A stretch of DNA of 35,461 nt from an uncultured Gemmatimonadales bacterium (GCA_947259405.1 CAMYLY010000018.1:41133-76593), one strand, 5' to 3'; shown: positions 16,679-24,062, numbered from the stretch's first letter. The notes: generated by a model not told the origin, from the letters alone. Numbers and translations: made by a program.

Positions 16679-17062
16679 ATGCCGTTCACCCTTTACCACC
16701 GCACCAGCATCCTCGACGCCCGTACGGTCGTGAAGGACGGGTTCGAGAATCAAAAGTGGCGCTTCGAGCACGAGGAGGGCGACCGCGAGGTCAAGAAGGC
16801 GTTGGGAGTGTGGCTGAGCAACCGTCCGTTGGAAGGCGACGAAGGCCCACCCGGTGACGCCGTGCTCGAGGTGGAGATGGACGCCAGCGAAGAATCACTG
16901 GAGCTCTTCCAGGTCGAGGGCGTGTTGTGGGATGCGCGGCTCTGGATTGTCCCCGCCGAGGTCGTCAACGCACGGTCGACCGTGCGTATCCTCAAGGTCG
17001 ATCCGCGTTCCTCGTGGTTCCACGAACGCCCGGACATCGACGAGGGCGACGCAAGCCCCTAA
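16679..17062 (+). CDS. Small protein resembling ADP-ribosyltransferase-like (ART) folds; function unknown
   Basis: A 127-aa soluble protein. The opening LYHRTSILDARTVVKDGF resembles the LYHxTS...A..Il..GF start of ART-superfamily proteins (RNA 2'-phosphotransferase, PARP-like and toxin ART domains). A GVWLSNRPLEG loop follows, then GDAVLEVEMDASEESLELFQ and LWIVPAEVVNARS. The classical NAD-binding and catalytic glutamate pattern cannot be proven here, so the assignment is only fold-level inference. No toxin-immunity partner or secretion signal is visible. It converges on the mobA-like gene with shared stop bases (CTAA at 17059-17062). Confidence 0.7.
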   Translation: MPFTLYHRTSILDARTVVKDGFENQKWRFEHEEGDREVKKALGVWLSNRPLEGDEGPPGDAVLEVEMDASEESLELFQVEGVLWDARLWIVPAEVVNARSTVRILKVDPRSSWFHERPDIDEGDASP

Positions 17063-17646
17063 CCCGTGCGGGTTCTCACCGCATCCAAATCCTCCGGTGT
17101 GTCGATGTCCGTCAGGGAGCCTGCGGGCCACGATACCGTTGTTGCACTATCGGGAAGGTCTTCGGCCAGTTGGCGAACGAGGCGGTCGGGTGGAAGGCGG
17201 ATCGCGGTGGCGAACAGTGACTGGTGAATCAGGTGTGGCGGGGCCGTCACTTCCCCGTAGCGCGACATCACGATTTGGGCGTTCTGCTCCGCGGCTGCCG
17301 CGCGCAGGCCGTTGAGCATACCTGAAGTGACGTCCACCATATCGGCCAAACACAACACCGTAGCGTCGGCGCGATCCCCGAGTTGTTCGAGTGCGAGTTG
17401 CAGTGAACGCCCGGGTGGGGATTCAGAGTCGTCATTGGTGACAAACTCGACTCCCAGGTCTTCGACGGCGGCCCGTACCGCGTTTTCGCCCGACGCGCTG
17501 ACAGTCAGGATCGGGTGACATCCGGCGTCACGTGCCGTGCGCACTGCGCGGCGGATGAGGGGTTCGCCGTCCAGGGCCAGGAGCATCTTGTTGGTACCCA
17601 TCCTGGTCGAGGCCCCCGCAGCGAGGATGACGGCAGCGACGCGCAT
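17059..17646 (-). CDS. MobA/MocA-like molybdenum cofactor nucleotidyltransferase
   Basis: A 195-aa NTP-transferase-fold enzyme. The signature VAAVILAAGASTRMGTNKML is at the N-terminus, followed by LDGEPLIRRAVRTARDAGCH, ATVLCLADMVDVTSGML (metal/nucleotide binding LADM) and a C-terminal SLTDIDTPEDL. This fits MocA/MobA-type enzymes, which attach CMP or GMP to molybdopterin. Its place directly after xdhC supports cytidylyl- or guanylyltransfer for a molybdo-hydroxylase. The ATG at 17646 begins homology; 11 extra upstream codons are possible. It is 60 bases after the xdhC stop and probably co-transcribed with coxG and xdhC. Confidence 0.88.
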   Translation of the reverse strand: MRVAAVILAAGASTRMGTNKMLLALDGEPLIRRAVRTARDAGCHPILTVSASGENAVRAAVEDLGVEFVTNDDSESPPGRSLQLALEQLGDRADATVLCLADMVDVTSGMLNGLRAAAAEQNAQIVMSRYGEVTAPPHLIHQSLFATAIRLPPDRLVRQLAEDLPDSATTVSWPAGSLTDIDTPEDLDAVRTRTG

Positions 17647-17706
17647 GCTCGCATCTTCGCACGGCGCCATCGCGAGCACTAGGGCGGCAGCACCTGCGAT
17701 CCGCAG

Positions 17707-18771
17707 TCAGGCCCCGGCGGTTTGGTGGCTCTGCTGGACGATCTGGGCGAGGATCGCCAGGGCGATCTCGCGGGGTTCGCTGCCGCCTAGGTCCAGTCCG
17801 ATGGGCCCGTGGAGACGATCGAGCAGCTGGTCAGAGAGTCCTGCGGCCTGTAGCCGCTCGCGGCGCGCGCGTTGGGTGCGTTGCGAGCCGATGACACCGA
17901 TATACGACGCGTCGGATTGCAGTGCTTCCGTCACGGCCGGATCATCGAACTTGGGGTCATGGGTCAGCACGCACACTGCGGTCGCCGGCGTGATGTGTAC
18001 CTGCTGGAACACCTCAGCGGGCCATCCGAGTATCAACTGGTCCGCGGTAGGGAAGCGTTCGGGCGTGAGAAACGCCGCACGTCCGTCTGCGACCACGGTC
18101 CGAAACCCAAGTTGGGTAGCCAGCGGAACGAGTACCTCGGCAATGTGGACGCCACCGAAAACGACGAGCTGGGGCTGCGGAAGGTGTGCTTCGAGGAAGA
18201 CGTCGACTTCCGTCCCGTCGGGCGCAGTCACCGTGGTGACTGTGCTCCTGCCCGAGGCGAGCGCCGTGAGGGCGACCGCGGTCACATTCTCGGTCACGGA
18301 GACGACGGCGTCGGCGACGCTGTCGTCGAGCACGGCCGGGACCCACACGCCAGGCGAGGGTTTCCGGACGATCAGGCTGGCCCCGATCGGATGGACGCCA
18401 CCGACGACCGTGCACGCCACGATCCCTTCATCGGCGCGTACGGCGTCAAGTAACTCCGACCGCACGGTGGGTTCCACGAGGACGCGCAGCGTCCCGCCAC
18501 AGGACAACCCGACGTCCCACGCCGTATCGTCACTCACGCCGAACTCGATCACCTTCGATGTACCAGCGTCGATGGCCGCGGCAATCTCCTGCGCCGTAGC
18601 GCTCTCCACGCACCCGCCGGACACGGACCCCGCAATAACGCCACTCCGCGTTGCCAGCATACACGCGCCGGGACGCCGTGGCGCTGAGCCCCAAACGGAC
18701 AGGACCACGGCGCGGCCTACCGGCTCGCCCGTGGCCTGGAGGCGGTCGTAGTCGCCTATCAGGTCTCTCAT
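17707..18771 (-). CDS. XdhC/CoxI-family molybdo-hydroxylase maturation factor
   Basis: A 354-aa protein. The N-terminal XdhC_CoxI domain has GRAVVLSVWGSAPRRPGACM and the conserved GSVSGGCVE loop. The C-terminal Rossmann-like XdhC domain has QLVVFGGVHIAEVLVPLATQ, FRTVVADGRAAF, CVLTHDPKFDDPAV and a final GPIGLDLGGSEPREIALAIL. XdhC proteins bind molybdenum cofactor and help insert the sulfurated form into xanthine dehydrogenase-type enzymes. The ATG at 18771 overlaps the coxG-like stop (ATGA), which shows translational coupling. No large, medium or small hydroxylase subunit is coded nearby in the window. Confidence 0.93.
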   Translation of the reverse strand: MRDLIGDYDRLQATGEPVGRAVVLSVWGSAPRRPGACMLATRSGVIAGSVSGGCVESATAQEIAAAIDAGTSKVIEFGVSDDTAWDVGLSCGGTLRVLVEPTVRSELLDAVRADEGIVACTVVGGVHPIGASLIVRKPSPGVWVPAVLDDSVADAVVSVTENVTAVALTALASGRSTVTTVTAPDGTEVDVFLEAHLPQPQLVVFGGVHIAEVLVPLATQLGFRTVVADGRAAFLTPERFPTADQLILGWPAEVFQQVHITPATAVCVLTHDPKFDDPAVTEALQSDASYIGVIGSQRTQRARRERLQAAGLSDQLLDRLHGPIGLDLGGSEPREIALAILAQIVQQSHQTAGA

Positions 18772-19226
18772 GATGCTCCCATGGTCGCGGCGCGACGCGC
18801 GAACTCGTGCCAAAACTCTTCGATCGTCTCCCGACCTTCCTTCTCGAGGAGTCGCGCCCCGACTCTTGCGATCGCTCCGTGCAGGTCCGCCACCGCTGTC
18901 CAATACAACATAGTTGCGTCGTCGTTGGCGGCTGCCAAGCGAATCGACGTATTGACGATCACGTGAGCTCCCAGCGCGCGGGCGTCTGCCATCAAGGAGG
19001 CCTCATGGAGGGTGTCGAGGTCGTGCAGCTCGACATTCACCCGGAACCGGAAGCGAACGAATCCGAACCGCACACCGGTGATGACCTCGAAATGCGTGTC
19101 GTCGATGGCCCGGACTTCGTCCACGTCGGTTACACAGGAGGCAACGAACGTTATGTCGATCAGGCGTTCCCACACATGGTTGCGCGGGGCGTCAATGCGG
19201 GGAGCACCCTGAAAATGGAGTTGCAC
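18768..19226 (-). CDS. CoxG-family SRPBCC protein
   Basis: A protein of about 152 aa with CoxG features: QLHFQGAPRIDAPRNHVWER, then FVASCVTDVDEVRAIDDTHF, FVRFRFRVNVELHD and a C-terminal GARLLEKEGRETIEEFWHEF. CoxG proteins are SRPBCC-fold subunits encoded with CO dehydrogenase or other molybdo-hydroxylases and are thought to anchor or assist assembly. I chose the GTG at 19226 because the family homology begins there; the frame stays open for 16 codons upstream. The stop overlaps the xdhC start. The gene is divergent from the AI-2E-like permease, with about 110 bases between them. Confidence 0.82.
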   Translation of the reverse strand: MQLHFQGAPRIDAPRNHVWERLIDITFVASCVTDVDEVRAIDDTHFEVITGVRFGFVRFRFRVNVELHDLDTLHEASLMADARALGAHVIVNTSIRLAAANDDATMLYWTAVADLHGAIARVGARLLEKEGRETIEEFWHEFARRAATMGAS

Positions 19227-19336
19227 GCTGTGCCGGCTCAGTGAATGGACCGCGTAGCGTAACAGACTGGTCAAAATGGGGTCAAGGCGTCACAGCGCTG
19301 GCTTGCTTGGACCGGCCTGATCCGCGACAATTCGGC

Positions 19337-20389
19337 ATGCTTCGCGTGTCGGGATCGACCACCCTCAAAGAGGAACAGAACTGGCTCGTCACGGCGTCAT
19401 TGATGACGCTGGCGTCCGTGGCGCTCGCGGCTGCCCTCGCGTACACGAGAGCGGTCATGGTCCCGTTCGTTCTCGCACTATTCATCTTCTTTCTCATCAC
19501 CCCGCTCAATGACCTACTGCATCTCAAATGGCGGGTCCCGCGTTGGCTTGCAGCGTTCGTGAGTCTACTGCTCGTGGCCGGAATGCTCGGGTTGCTCGGG
19601 TTGCTCATTACCACGTCAGCAAGCGGGTTGGGTGATTCTGCTGATATCTACCGCGAGAAGCTGGTGGGCTTCGCCGAACGCGTCTTCGCAGTTCTCGATC
19701 GCTACAACCTCGACCTCGGGCAGCGTGACTTTGTCGCCTCCTTACAGCAATTGCCGTTGGGGCGGATACTCCGCACCACCGCCGGTACGGTCGTCGGACT
19801 CGTGACGAACGGCTTCTTGGTACTCATCTTCGTGGTGTTCCTGCTCCTCGGGCGGAAACCGGGCAGGGCCCACACCAAGCTCTATGCGGAAATCGATGCG
19901 AAGATCAAGCGGTTCATCGTTACGAAATTCTTCGTGTCTGCAACGACAGGGATTCTGGTCGGTTCGATTCTCTCCATTATTGGCCTCGATCTCGCCCTGG
20001 TGTTCGGCGTGCTCGCGTTCCTCTTGAACTTCATCCCGAACATTGGATCCGTGATCGCCACGTTCCTCCCGGTGCCGGTGGCATTGGTGCAATACGACGG
20101 CCTTGCCATGATCCTCTTGGTGGTGCTGCTACCTGGTTCGGTTCAGGTGATCATCGGGAACGTGGTAGAACCCAAGCTGATGGGGACCGGTCTCGATCTC
20201 AGCCCGGTGACGATTCTGTTGGCGCTGGTCTTGTGGGGGTTGATTTGGGGCGTCGTGGGAATGCTCCTGGCAGCCCCGATCACGGCCGTGCTCAGGATCG
20301 TGCTCGCGCAATTCGAAACGACCCGCTCGGTCGGCGAACTCTTGGCGGGACGGTTTCCCGCAGACCACGTGCAAGAAGCGCCCGCGTAA
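19337..20389 (+). CDS. AI-2E family membrane permease (PerM/TqsA-like)
   Basis: A 350-aa polytopic protein. At least seven hydrophobic segments are visible, for example VLALFIFFLI, LLLVAGMLGLLGLLIT, GFLVLIFVVFLLL, GILVGSILSIIGL, LALVLWGLIWG and the C-terminal VVGMLLAAPITAVLRI. The family signature region includes LVFGVLAFLLNFIPNIGSVIA and EPKLMGTGLDLSPVTILLAL. Members include TqsA, an autoinducer-2 exporter, but many are ion or osmolyte transporters, so the substrate cannot be inferred. The ATG at 19337 gives the family-typical short cytoplasmic N-terminus; no clear Shine-Dalgarno is present and another ATG at 19241 is possible. An imperfect hairpin follows the stop. Confidence 0.9.
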   Translation: MLRVSGSTTLKEEQNWLVTASLMTLASVALAAALAYTRAVMVPFVLALFIFFLITPLNDLLHLKWRVPRWLAAFVSLLLVAGMLGLLGLLITTSASGLGDSADIYREKLVGFAERVFAVLDRYNLDLGQRDFVASLQQLPLGRILRTTAGTVVGLVTNGFLVLIFVVFLLLGRKPGRAHTKLYAEIDAKIKRFIVTKFFVSATTGILVGSILSIIGLDLALVFGVLAFLLNFIPNIGSVIATFLPVPVALVQYDGLAMILLVVLLPGSVQVIIGNVVEPKLMGTGLDLSPVTILLALVLWGLIWGVVGMLLAAPITAVLRIVLAQFETTRSVGELLAGRFPADHVQEAPA

Positions 20390-20400
20390 AGGACAGGGAA

Positions 20401-20438
20401 GGGGAAAAGGGAGCCCGCGCGCTGTCTCCGCTTTCCCC
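20401..20438. terminator. Imperfect bidirectional hairpin between the AI-2E gene and the Cys-rich micropeptide
   Basis: GGGGAAAAGGGAG (20401-20413) and CTCCGCTTTCCCC (20426-20438) pair at 11 of 13 positions around a GC-rich 12-base loop. It lies between two convergent transcription units. On the minus strand it is followed by CTTTTCCCC, a weak T-rich tract. This is a plausible but not strong terminator. Confidence 0.4.
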
Positions 20439-20453
20439 CTCGCATGCCACAGG

Positions 20454-20498
20454 TTAGCAGCAACCCGTGGGGCAAATCGGCAGGTCGCAGCAGCCCAT
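20454..20498 (-). CDS. Candidate 14-aa cysteine-rich micropeptide (MGCCDLPICPTGCC)
   Basis: The frame ATG 20498 to TAA 20454 codes MGCCDLPICPTGCC: five cysteines (positions 3, 4, 9, 13, 14) in 14 residues. An uncommonly strong Shine-Dalgarno, AGGAGG, lies four bases before the ATG, in the intergenic sequence GAGGAGGAATC. It is 41 bases after the stop of the MarR-type regulator on the same strand and therefore probably in its transcript. An inverted repeat follows at 20401-20438. The CC-C-CC arrangement with two Gly-Cys-Cys termini is suited to metal or metalloid thiolate binding, disulphides or lipidation. It has no homologue that I know, and expression is unproven. The length is far below normal gene-calling limits. 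The alternative is a chance frame next to a coincidental SD. Confidence 0.5.
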   Translation of the reverse strand: MGCCDLPICPTGCC

Positions 20499-20539
20499 GA
20501 TTCCTCCTCGGTTAGGGTGATCCAGCGTTGGCCGGGTGG

Positions 20540-21040
20540 TCAAGCGACACAACAAGTGGCGGACTCCCGGGCTCGACTCATTGCCACGGCGGCAATCTCT
20601 GAAACGACCTTGATCGCCGCGTCGCGGACTTCCGGTGGAAACTCCGCAAGGAGCATCATGCTCTGTTCTTGAAGCGATCGCTCGATCCGCTGGTAGAGCT
20701 TCCGGCCCTTTGCGGTACTGCGAATCTGGAGGGCACGACGATCTTCGGGGTGCGCTCCGCGTTCCACGTATCCCTTCCGCACCAGTGTGTGCACCACGCG
20801 AGACGTGGTGCTCTTGTCCAGCAACAACTTTGCGGTCAACTCTCCGAGGGTCACGGGGCCCTTCTGCAGGACCTCGAGCGTGTGGCATTGCGTTACGGAG
20901 ATGTCGTGACAGCAGATGCAGTCGCGGTCTCGGACCTGGTAGGCACGTATCAGATCGGCCACGGCCGTATTGAGATCGATGGCGTGGCGTTCCAGGCCTC
21001 GGCCTCGCGGTTGTCGAGTGAGTTGGACCGGAGCGGGCAT
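20540..21040 (-). CDS. MarR-family transcriptional regulator with Cys/His cluster
   Basis: A 166-aa MarR-type winged helix protein. The core is LEVLQKGPVTLGELTAKLLL, then the recognition helix DKSTTSRVVHTLVRKGYVER and the wing GAHPEDRRALQIRSTAKG. In the N-terminal helix region, C41, C43, C44, H45, C52 and H53 cluster within DCICCHDISVTQCH. A further CC occurs four residues before the end (C163, C164). This suggests metal, metalloid or redox sensing. The ATG at 21040 fits the promoter at 21073-21101 (transcript start near 21066). Earlier in-frame starts (TTG 21073, GTG 21055) would fall inside the -10 or operator. It is followed by a Cys-rich 14-codon frame. Autoregulation is suggested by the palindrome. 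Confidence 0.9.
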   Translation of the reverse strand: MPAPVQLTRQPRGRGLERHAIDLNTAVADLIRAYQVRDRDCICCHDISVTQCHTLEVLQKGPVTLGELTAKLLLDKSTTSRVVHTLVRKGYVERGAHPEDRRALQIRSTAKGRKLYQRIERSLQEQSMMLLAEFPPEVRDAAIKVVSEIAAVAMSRARESATCCVA

Positions 21041-21056
21041 AATGTTGGTACTCACA

Positions 21057-21101
21057 ATAGTTGTTAATACCAACTATAGTCCTTTGACATATCCGTGTCA
21101 A
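21057..21101 (-). promoter_or_regulatory. Near-consensus sigma-70 promoter and overlapping 21-bp palindromic operator for the MarR gene
   Basis: On the minus strand, TTGACA (complement of 21096-21101) and TATAGT (complement of 21073-21078) are separated by 17 bases: a perfect -35 and 5/6 -10. Positions 21057-21077 form a 21-bp near-palindrome with arms ATAGTTG and CAACTAT and one mismatched pair inside; it overlaps the -10 and the start of transcription. A second inverted repeat, TTGACA-N6-TGTCAA, covers the -35. The arrangement fits repression by the MarR protein itself. Confidence 0.72.
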
Positions 21102-21195
21102 GGGGATGGACGGAATGGGACTGCAAAGCGCAGAAACGGCGGATGGGCCTCCCAGGACCCCCCTCATCCTCTCAGCGATTAGCTGCTCAACCGGC

Positions 21196-22500
21196 CTACC
21201 TCCACCACTGGTGGATCTTCGCCTTCACCAGATCTTCCGGTGAGAGGCCTGTGAAGTTGTGTTCCTCGAGTTCCCGGACGAAATCGGCATCGATCCCGTG
21301 AATCCGGAACTTGATCAGCGCATCGGCCTCCAGCCCATCGTATCCAACGTCGGCCATCTCCTTGATGTAACGACCGTTCACGCCATGGATCTTGAACCGG
21401 CGCAGGGTCTCCCCAGAGAGATCCGAGTACCCCGCTTCTTCGAGCTCGCCCACGAAATCGGGAGTGACGCCGTGGATCTTGAGCCGCACCACACCGTCGA
21501 TGTCGAGGTCCATCAACCCCGAGGCCTTGAGGTCGCCGATGAAGTCCGCATCGATCCCGTGGATCCTCACCTTGACCAGGTCGTCAAAGTCCAACGCGTT
21601 CGAAACGGCCTCGGCAATCTCCCGGGCGAAATCGGCCGAGATGCCGTGGATCTTGGCTCGGCGGATCTCTGACGGTGTGGGGTCCAGCCCCAGATCGACC
21701 ATCTCGCGAACGAAGTCTGCGCTGATTCCGTGGATGCGGAAGTTCACGATTTCGTCCATGTCGAGATGCATCCGGACATCGACCATCTCGTGCATGAAGT
21801 CGGTGCTCACTCCGTGGATCTTGAAACGCACATAGTCTTCCAGGTCCATGTCCTCGTAACCGGCATCCTGCATCTCGGCGATGAACGTGGGGTCGACGTC
21901 GAAGATGCGGAGCCGCACGAGCTGCTCCGCATCGATGTCACGGTACCCGGCCGACGCCATCGCGTCGATGAACTCCGGCGTGACATCGAAGATCGCGAAC
22001 TTTACCAGCGTTTCCGCGGGCACGTTGTAGCCTCGCTGCTGTAGGCCGCGCACGCCAGCGACTGTGACGTCGTGCAAGGTCATGGCGAACTGATGGCTGG
22101 TGCGCAGATCACCGTGGCCGAGGTCGGCCATGGCCGTGCGGAACTGCGAACTCCCCGTCCAAACGAAGTCCCCGTAAGCCTCGTCATGCACAGACGTGCC
22201 GGAATACTCGATGACGCCGGCCTCTTTCTGAATGGTGAAGGCGATCTCTTCGCGGCCACTTCGCTGGAGGGCCGACCGCAGGGCTGGGGCCTCGCCGTCG
22301 TCCAGGCTGAAACCGGTGTTCCACCGGTCGCCGTCGACGCGCGCGCGCATCTCCATGTGCACCCCGACGCCCTGTCGCCCGCTGTGAAGTTGGGCCTCCC
22401 ATCGTCCGTCGATGGTCTCGGTCTGCTGGGGCGCGTCGCGGCTCAACACCAACGGCGTGGCTGCCAGCCCTATAGTGAGCAGTGGTAGCGTGACTTTCAT
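21196..22500 (-). CDS. Exported repeat protein with about ten 28-29-aa KIHG-type units
   Basis: A 434-aa protein with a signal peptide (MKVTLPLLTIGLAATPLVLS) and ATG at 22500 behind GGAGAGAGGCC. Residues 30-125 form a beta-rich domain of unknown family (DGRWEAQLHSGRQGVGVHME, IAFTIQKEAGVIEYSGTSV). Residues about 140-434 are tandem units of consensus LVKxRIHGIDADFVRELEEAG(Y)xDLxxED: a degenerate first unit, nine full units (two early ones with IFDV in place of IHGV) and a terminal fragment ending KIHQWWR. The units predict a helix pair each, so an alpha-solenoid is likely. Similar HGV-type repeats occur after BlaR1-type peptidases in some soil bacteria, but no BlaI/BlaR1 is here. It may bind a partner in the periplasm; function unknown. 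Confidence 0.9.
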   Translation of the reverse strand: MKVTLPLLTIGLAATPLVLSRDAPQQTETIDGRWEAQLHSGRQGVGVHMEMRARVDGDRWNTGFSLDDGEAPALRSALQRSGREEIAFTIQKEAGVIEYSGTSVHDEAYGDFVWTGSSQFRTAMADLGHGDLRTSHQFAMTLHDVTVAGVRGLQQRGYNVPAETLVKFAIFDVTPEFIDAMASAGYRDIDAEQLVRLRIFDVDPTFIAEMQDAGYEDMDLEDYVRFKIHGVSTDFMHEMVDVRMHLDMDEIVNFRIHGISADFVREMVDLGLDPTPSEIRRAKIHGISADFAREIAEAVSNALDFDDLVKVRIHGIDADFIGDLKASGLMDLDIDGVVRLKIHGVTPDFVGELEEAGYSDLSGETLRRFKIHGVNGRYIKEMADVGYDGLEADALIKFRIHGIDADFVRELEEHNFTGLSPEDLVKAKIHQWWR

Positions 22501-22570
22501 GGCCTCTCTCCGGGTATCTGCGGGACCTACGGAGTTAGATCGGCCCAGGATTCACAATGTTGGGACAGCG

Positions 22571-22587
22571 GGGGGCTTGCCGCCCCC
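22571..22587 (-). terminator. GC-rich hairpin directly after the PLD gene stop
   Basis: GGGGGC (22571-22576), loop TTGCC, GCCCCC (22582-22587). The hairpin touches the stop codon of the cardiolipin-synthase-like gene at 22588-22590. It has a stable six-pair stem but no T-tract, so terminator activity is uncertain. Confidence 0.4.
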
Positions 22588-24042
22588 TTACAGATATGGG
22601 GCCGCGAGGCGCGCGATACCGTCTCGCAGCTTCACCGGCAGTGGTCGGGCGTCCACATCGTCTTTCCGGACCCGGGTCGCCTTGGCGATCTTGGCGTCGA
22701 CGAGAAGGTTGAGTTCGCTGGCGAGTGGCTCGTCGTAACACTCGACCACGAACTCCCAATTCAGCCGCAGGCTCCGGGCGTCCCAGTTCGAGGATCCGAC
22801 CAGGCTCCACCCTCCGTCCACTACCATGATCTTGGTGTGGTCGAACGGTGGTGGGGTGAGGAAAACCCGGGCGCCGCGCTGTAGGACCTGCCAGAGTTGA
22901 TGTGTCGAAGCCCACTTGACGAGCGCGAGGTTGTTCTTCTGGGGCAGGACGATCTCCACGCGGACACCGCGGAGTGCCGCCACGTTGATGGCGGAGATGA
23001 GCCCGGCATCGGGCACGAAATAGGGCGTCACGATCCGCACGCTGCGTTGCGCGCATGCCAGGGCGCCGAGGAAAACGAGACGCGCCTTCTCGAAATCGCC
23101 GTCGGGTCCATCCGTCACGCCTCGGGCGACGACAGTGCCGGCCGATTTGAGTTGAGGAAACCATACGTCACCCTCGAGAACCTCGCGGGTGGTGAAGGCC
23201 CAGTCCTCGACGAAAGTCTGCATCAGGTGTAGAACAACGGGGCCGTCGATCCGGAAGTGCAGGTCCTGAACGGGATACTTGGGATTCCTGACCACCATGT
23301 TGCCCTGTCGGAGGTTCATCCCGCCCGTGAATCCAACCTTGCCGTCGACGACGAGAATCTTCCGGTGATTCCGCAGGTTCATGTACGGCATGCGCCACGG
23401 GATGACGGCGACGCCGAACCGGGCGACGCGGATGCGACGCCGACGGAGTTCTCGCACAATTGACGGACGCGAGTACCGCGCCCCAACGGCGTCGATGAGG
23501 ACCCGCGCCTGCACACCCCTGATGACGGCGGCCTCGAGCGCTTCGACGAAATGGAGGCCCGCATCGTCGTTGTCGAAGATGTACGTGCTGAGCGCAATGG
23601 AGTGCTCGGCGGCGTTGATGGCATCAAGCATGGCGGGATAGGCTTCATCCCCATTGGATAGAGGAGTGATGGCATTGCCGTCACACAGCGCGCGCCCGGC
23701 TACGCGATCCACGAGGCGCCCGAGCGATTCGAGGTGGACCAGCCGGCCCGACAGCGATACCTCGCCGCTCAGCTGAGGGATTCGTTCGAATTCGCCGGTG
23801 CTCGTGATGGGCTGCAATGCACGCTGCTCGGTCGCCCGTCGTCGAATCCGATTGACGCCAAGGAGGATGTAGGCCACCGATCCGACGATGGGCGCGAGCC
23901 AAATGAGGCCGACCCAACCCACCGCCGATCGGGAGTCTCGCTTGTGCAAGACCACGTGAGCAGACGTGATGATCGACAGCAGCAGCGTGAGGACGCCGGC
24001 GACCAGCGTCCACAACCCGGGAAGCGAAAACGGCAGCGGCAT
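22588..24042 (-). CDS. Cardiolipin synthase-like phospholipase D family enzyme
   Basis: A 484-aa membrane enzyme of the Cls/PLD type, which transfers phosphatidyl groups between phosphatidylglycerol molecules. The N-terminus has two hydrophobic segments (about 8-30 and 40-62, PLDc_N). Two HKD motifs are complete: H226, K228, D233 in RNHRKILVVDG with GFTGGMN downstream, and H402, K404, D409 in DHTKIMVVDG with LVGSSNWD. The ATG at 24042 gives the usual N-terminus; the frame is open 47 codons more upstream, including the heptamer repeats. It lies 85 bases after the threonine dehydratase stop and could be co-transcribed with it. Confidence 0.94.
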   Translation of the reverse strand: MPLPFSLPGLWTLVAGVLTLLLSIITSAHVVLHKRDSRSAVGWVGLIWLAPIVGSVAYILLGVNRIRRRATEQRALQPITSTGEFERIPQLSGEVSLSGRLVHLESLGRLVDRVAGRALCDGNAITPLSNGDEAYPAMLDAINAAEHSIALSTYIFDNDDAGLHFVEALEAAVIRGVQARVLIDAVGARYSRPSIVRELRRRRIRVARFGVAVIPWRMPYMNLRNHRKILVVDGKVGFTGGMNLRQGNMVVRNPKYPVQDLHFRIDGPVVLHLMQTFVEDWAFTTREVLEGDVWFPQLKSAGTVVARGVTDGPDGDFEKARLVFLGALACAQRSVRIVTPYFVPDAGLISAINVAALRGVRVEIVLPQKNNLALVKWASTHQLWQVLQRGARVFLTPPPFDHTKIMVVDGGWSLVGSSNWDARSLRLNWEFVVECYDEPLASELNLLVDAKIAKATRVRKDDVDARPLPVKLRDGIARLAAPYL

Positions 24043-24062
24043 GAGAGTAAGATGGAACGTAA

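Noticed and set aside
17537..18751. 404-codon plus-strand open frame opposite xdhC
   Set aside because: Serine/threonine/arginine-rich shadow; the minus strand holds complete XdhC and MobA-like domains.
20454..20498. Similarity of the CC-C-CC pattern to conotoxins and heat-stable enterotoxins
   Set aside because: Short cysteine patterns recur by convergence; no precursor region, signal or secretion gene is present, so homology is not claimed.
20454..20498. The Cys-rich frame as a leader peptide for attenuation
   Set aside because: No same-strand gene follows it closely; the next same-strand structure is a hairpin and then antisense to the AI-2E gene.
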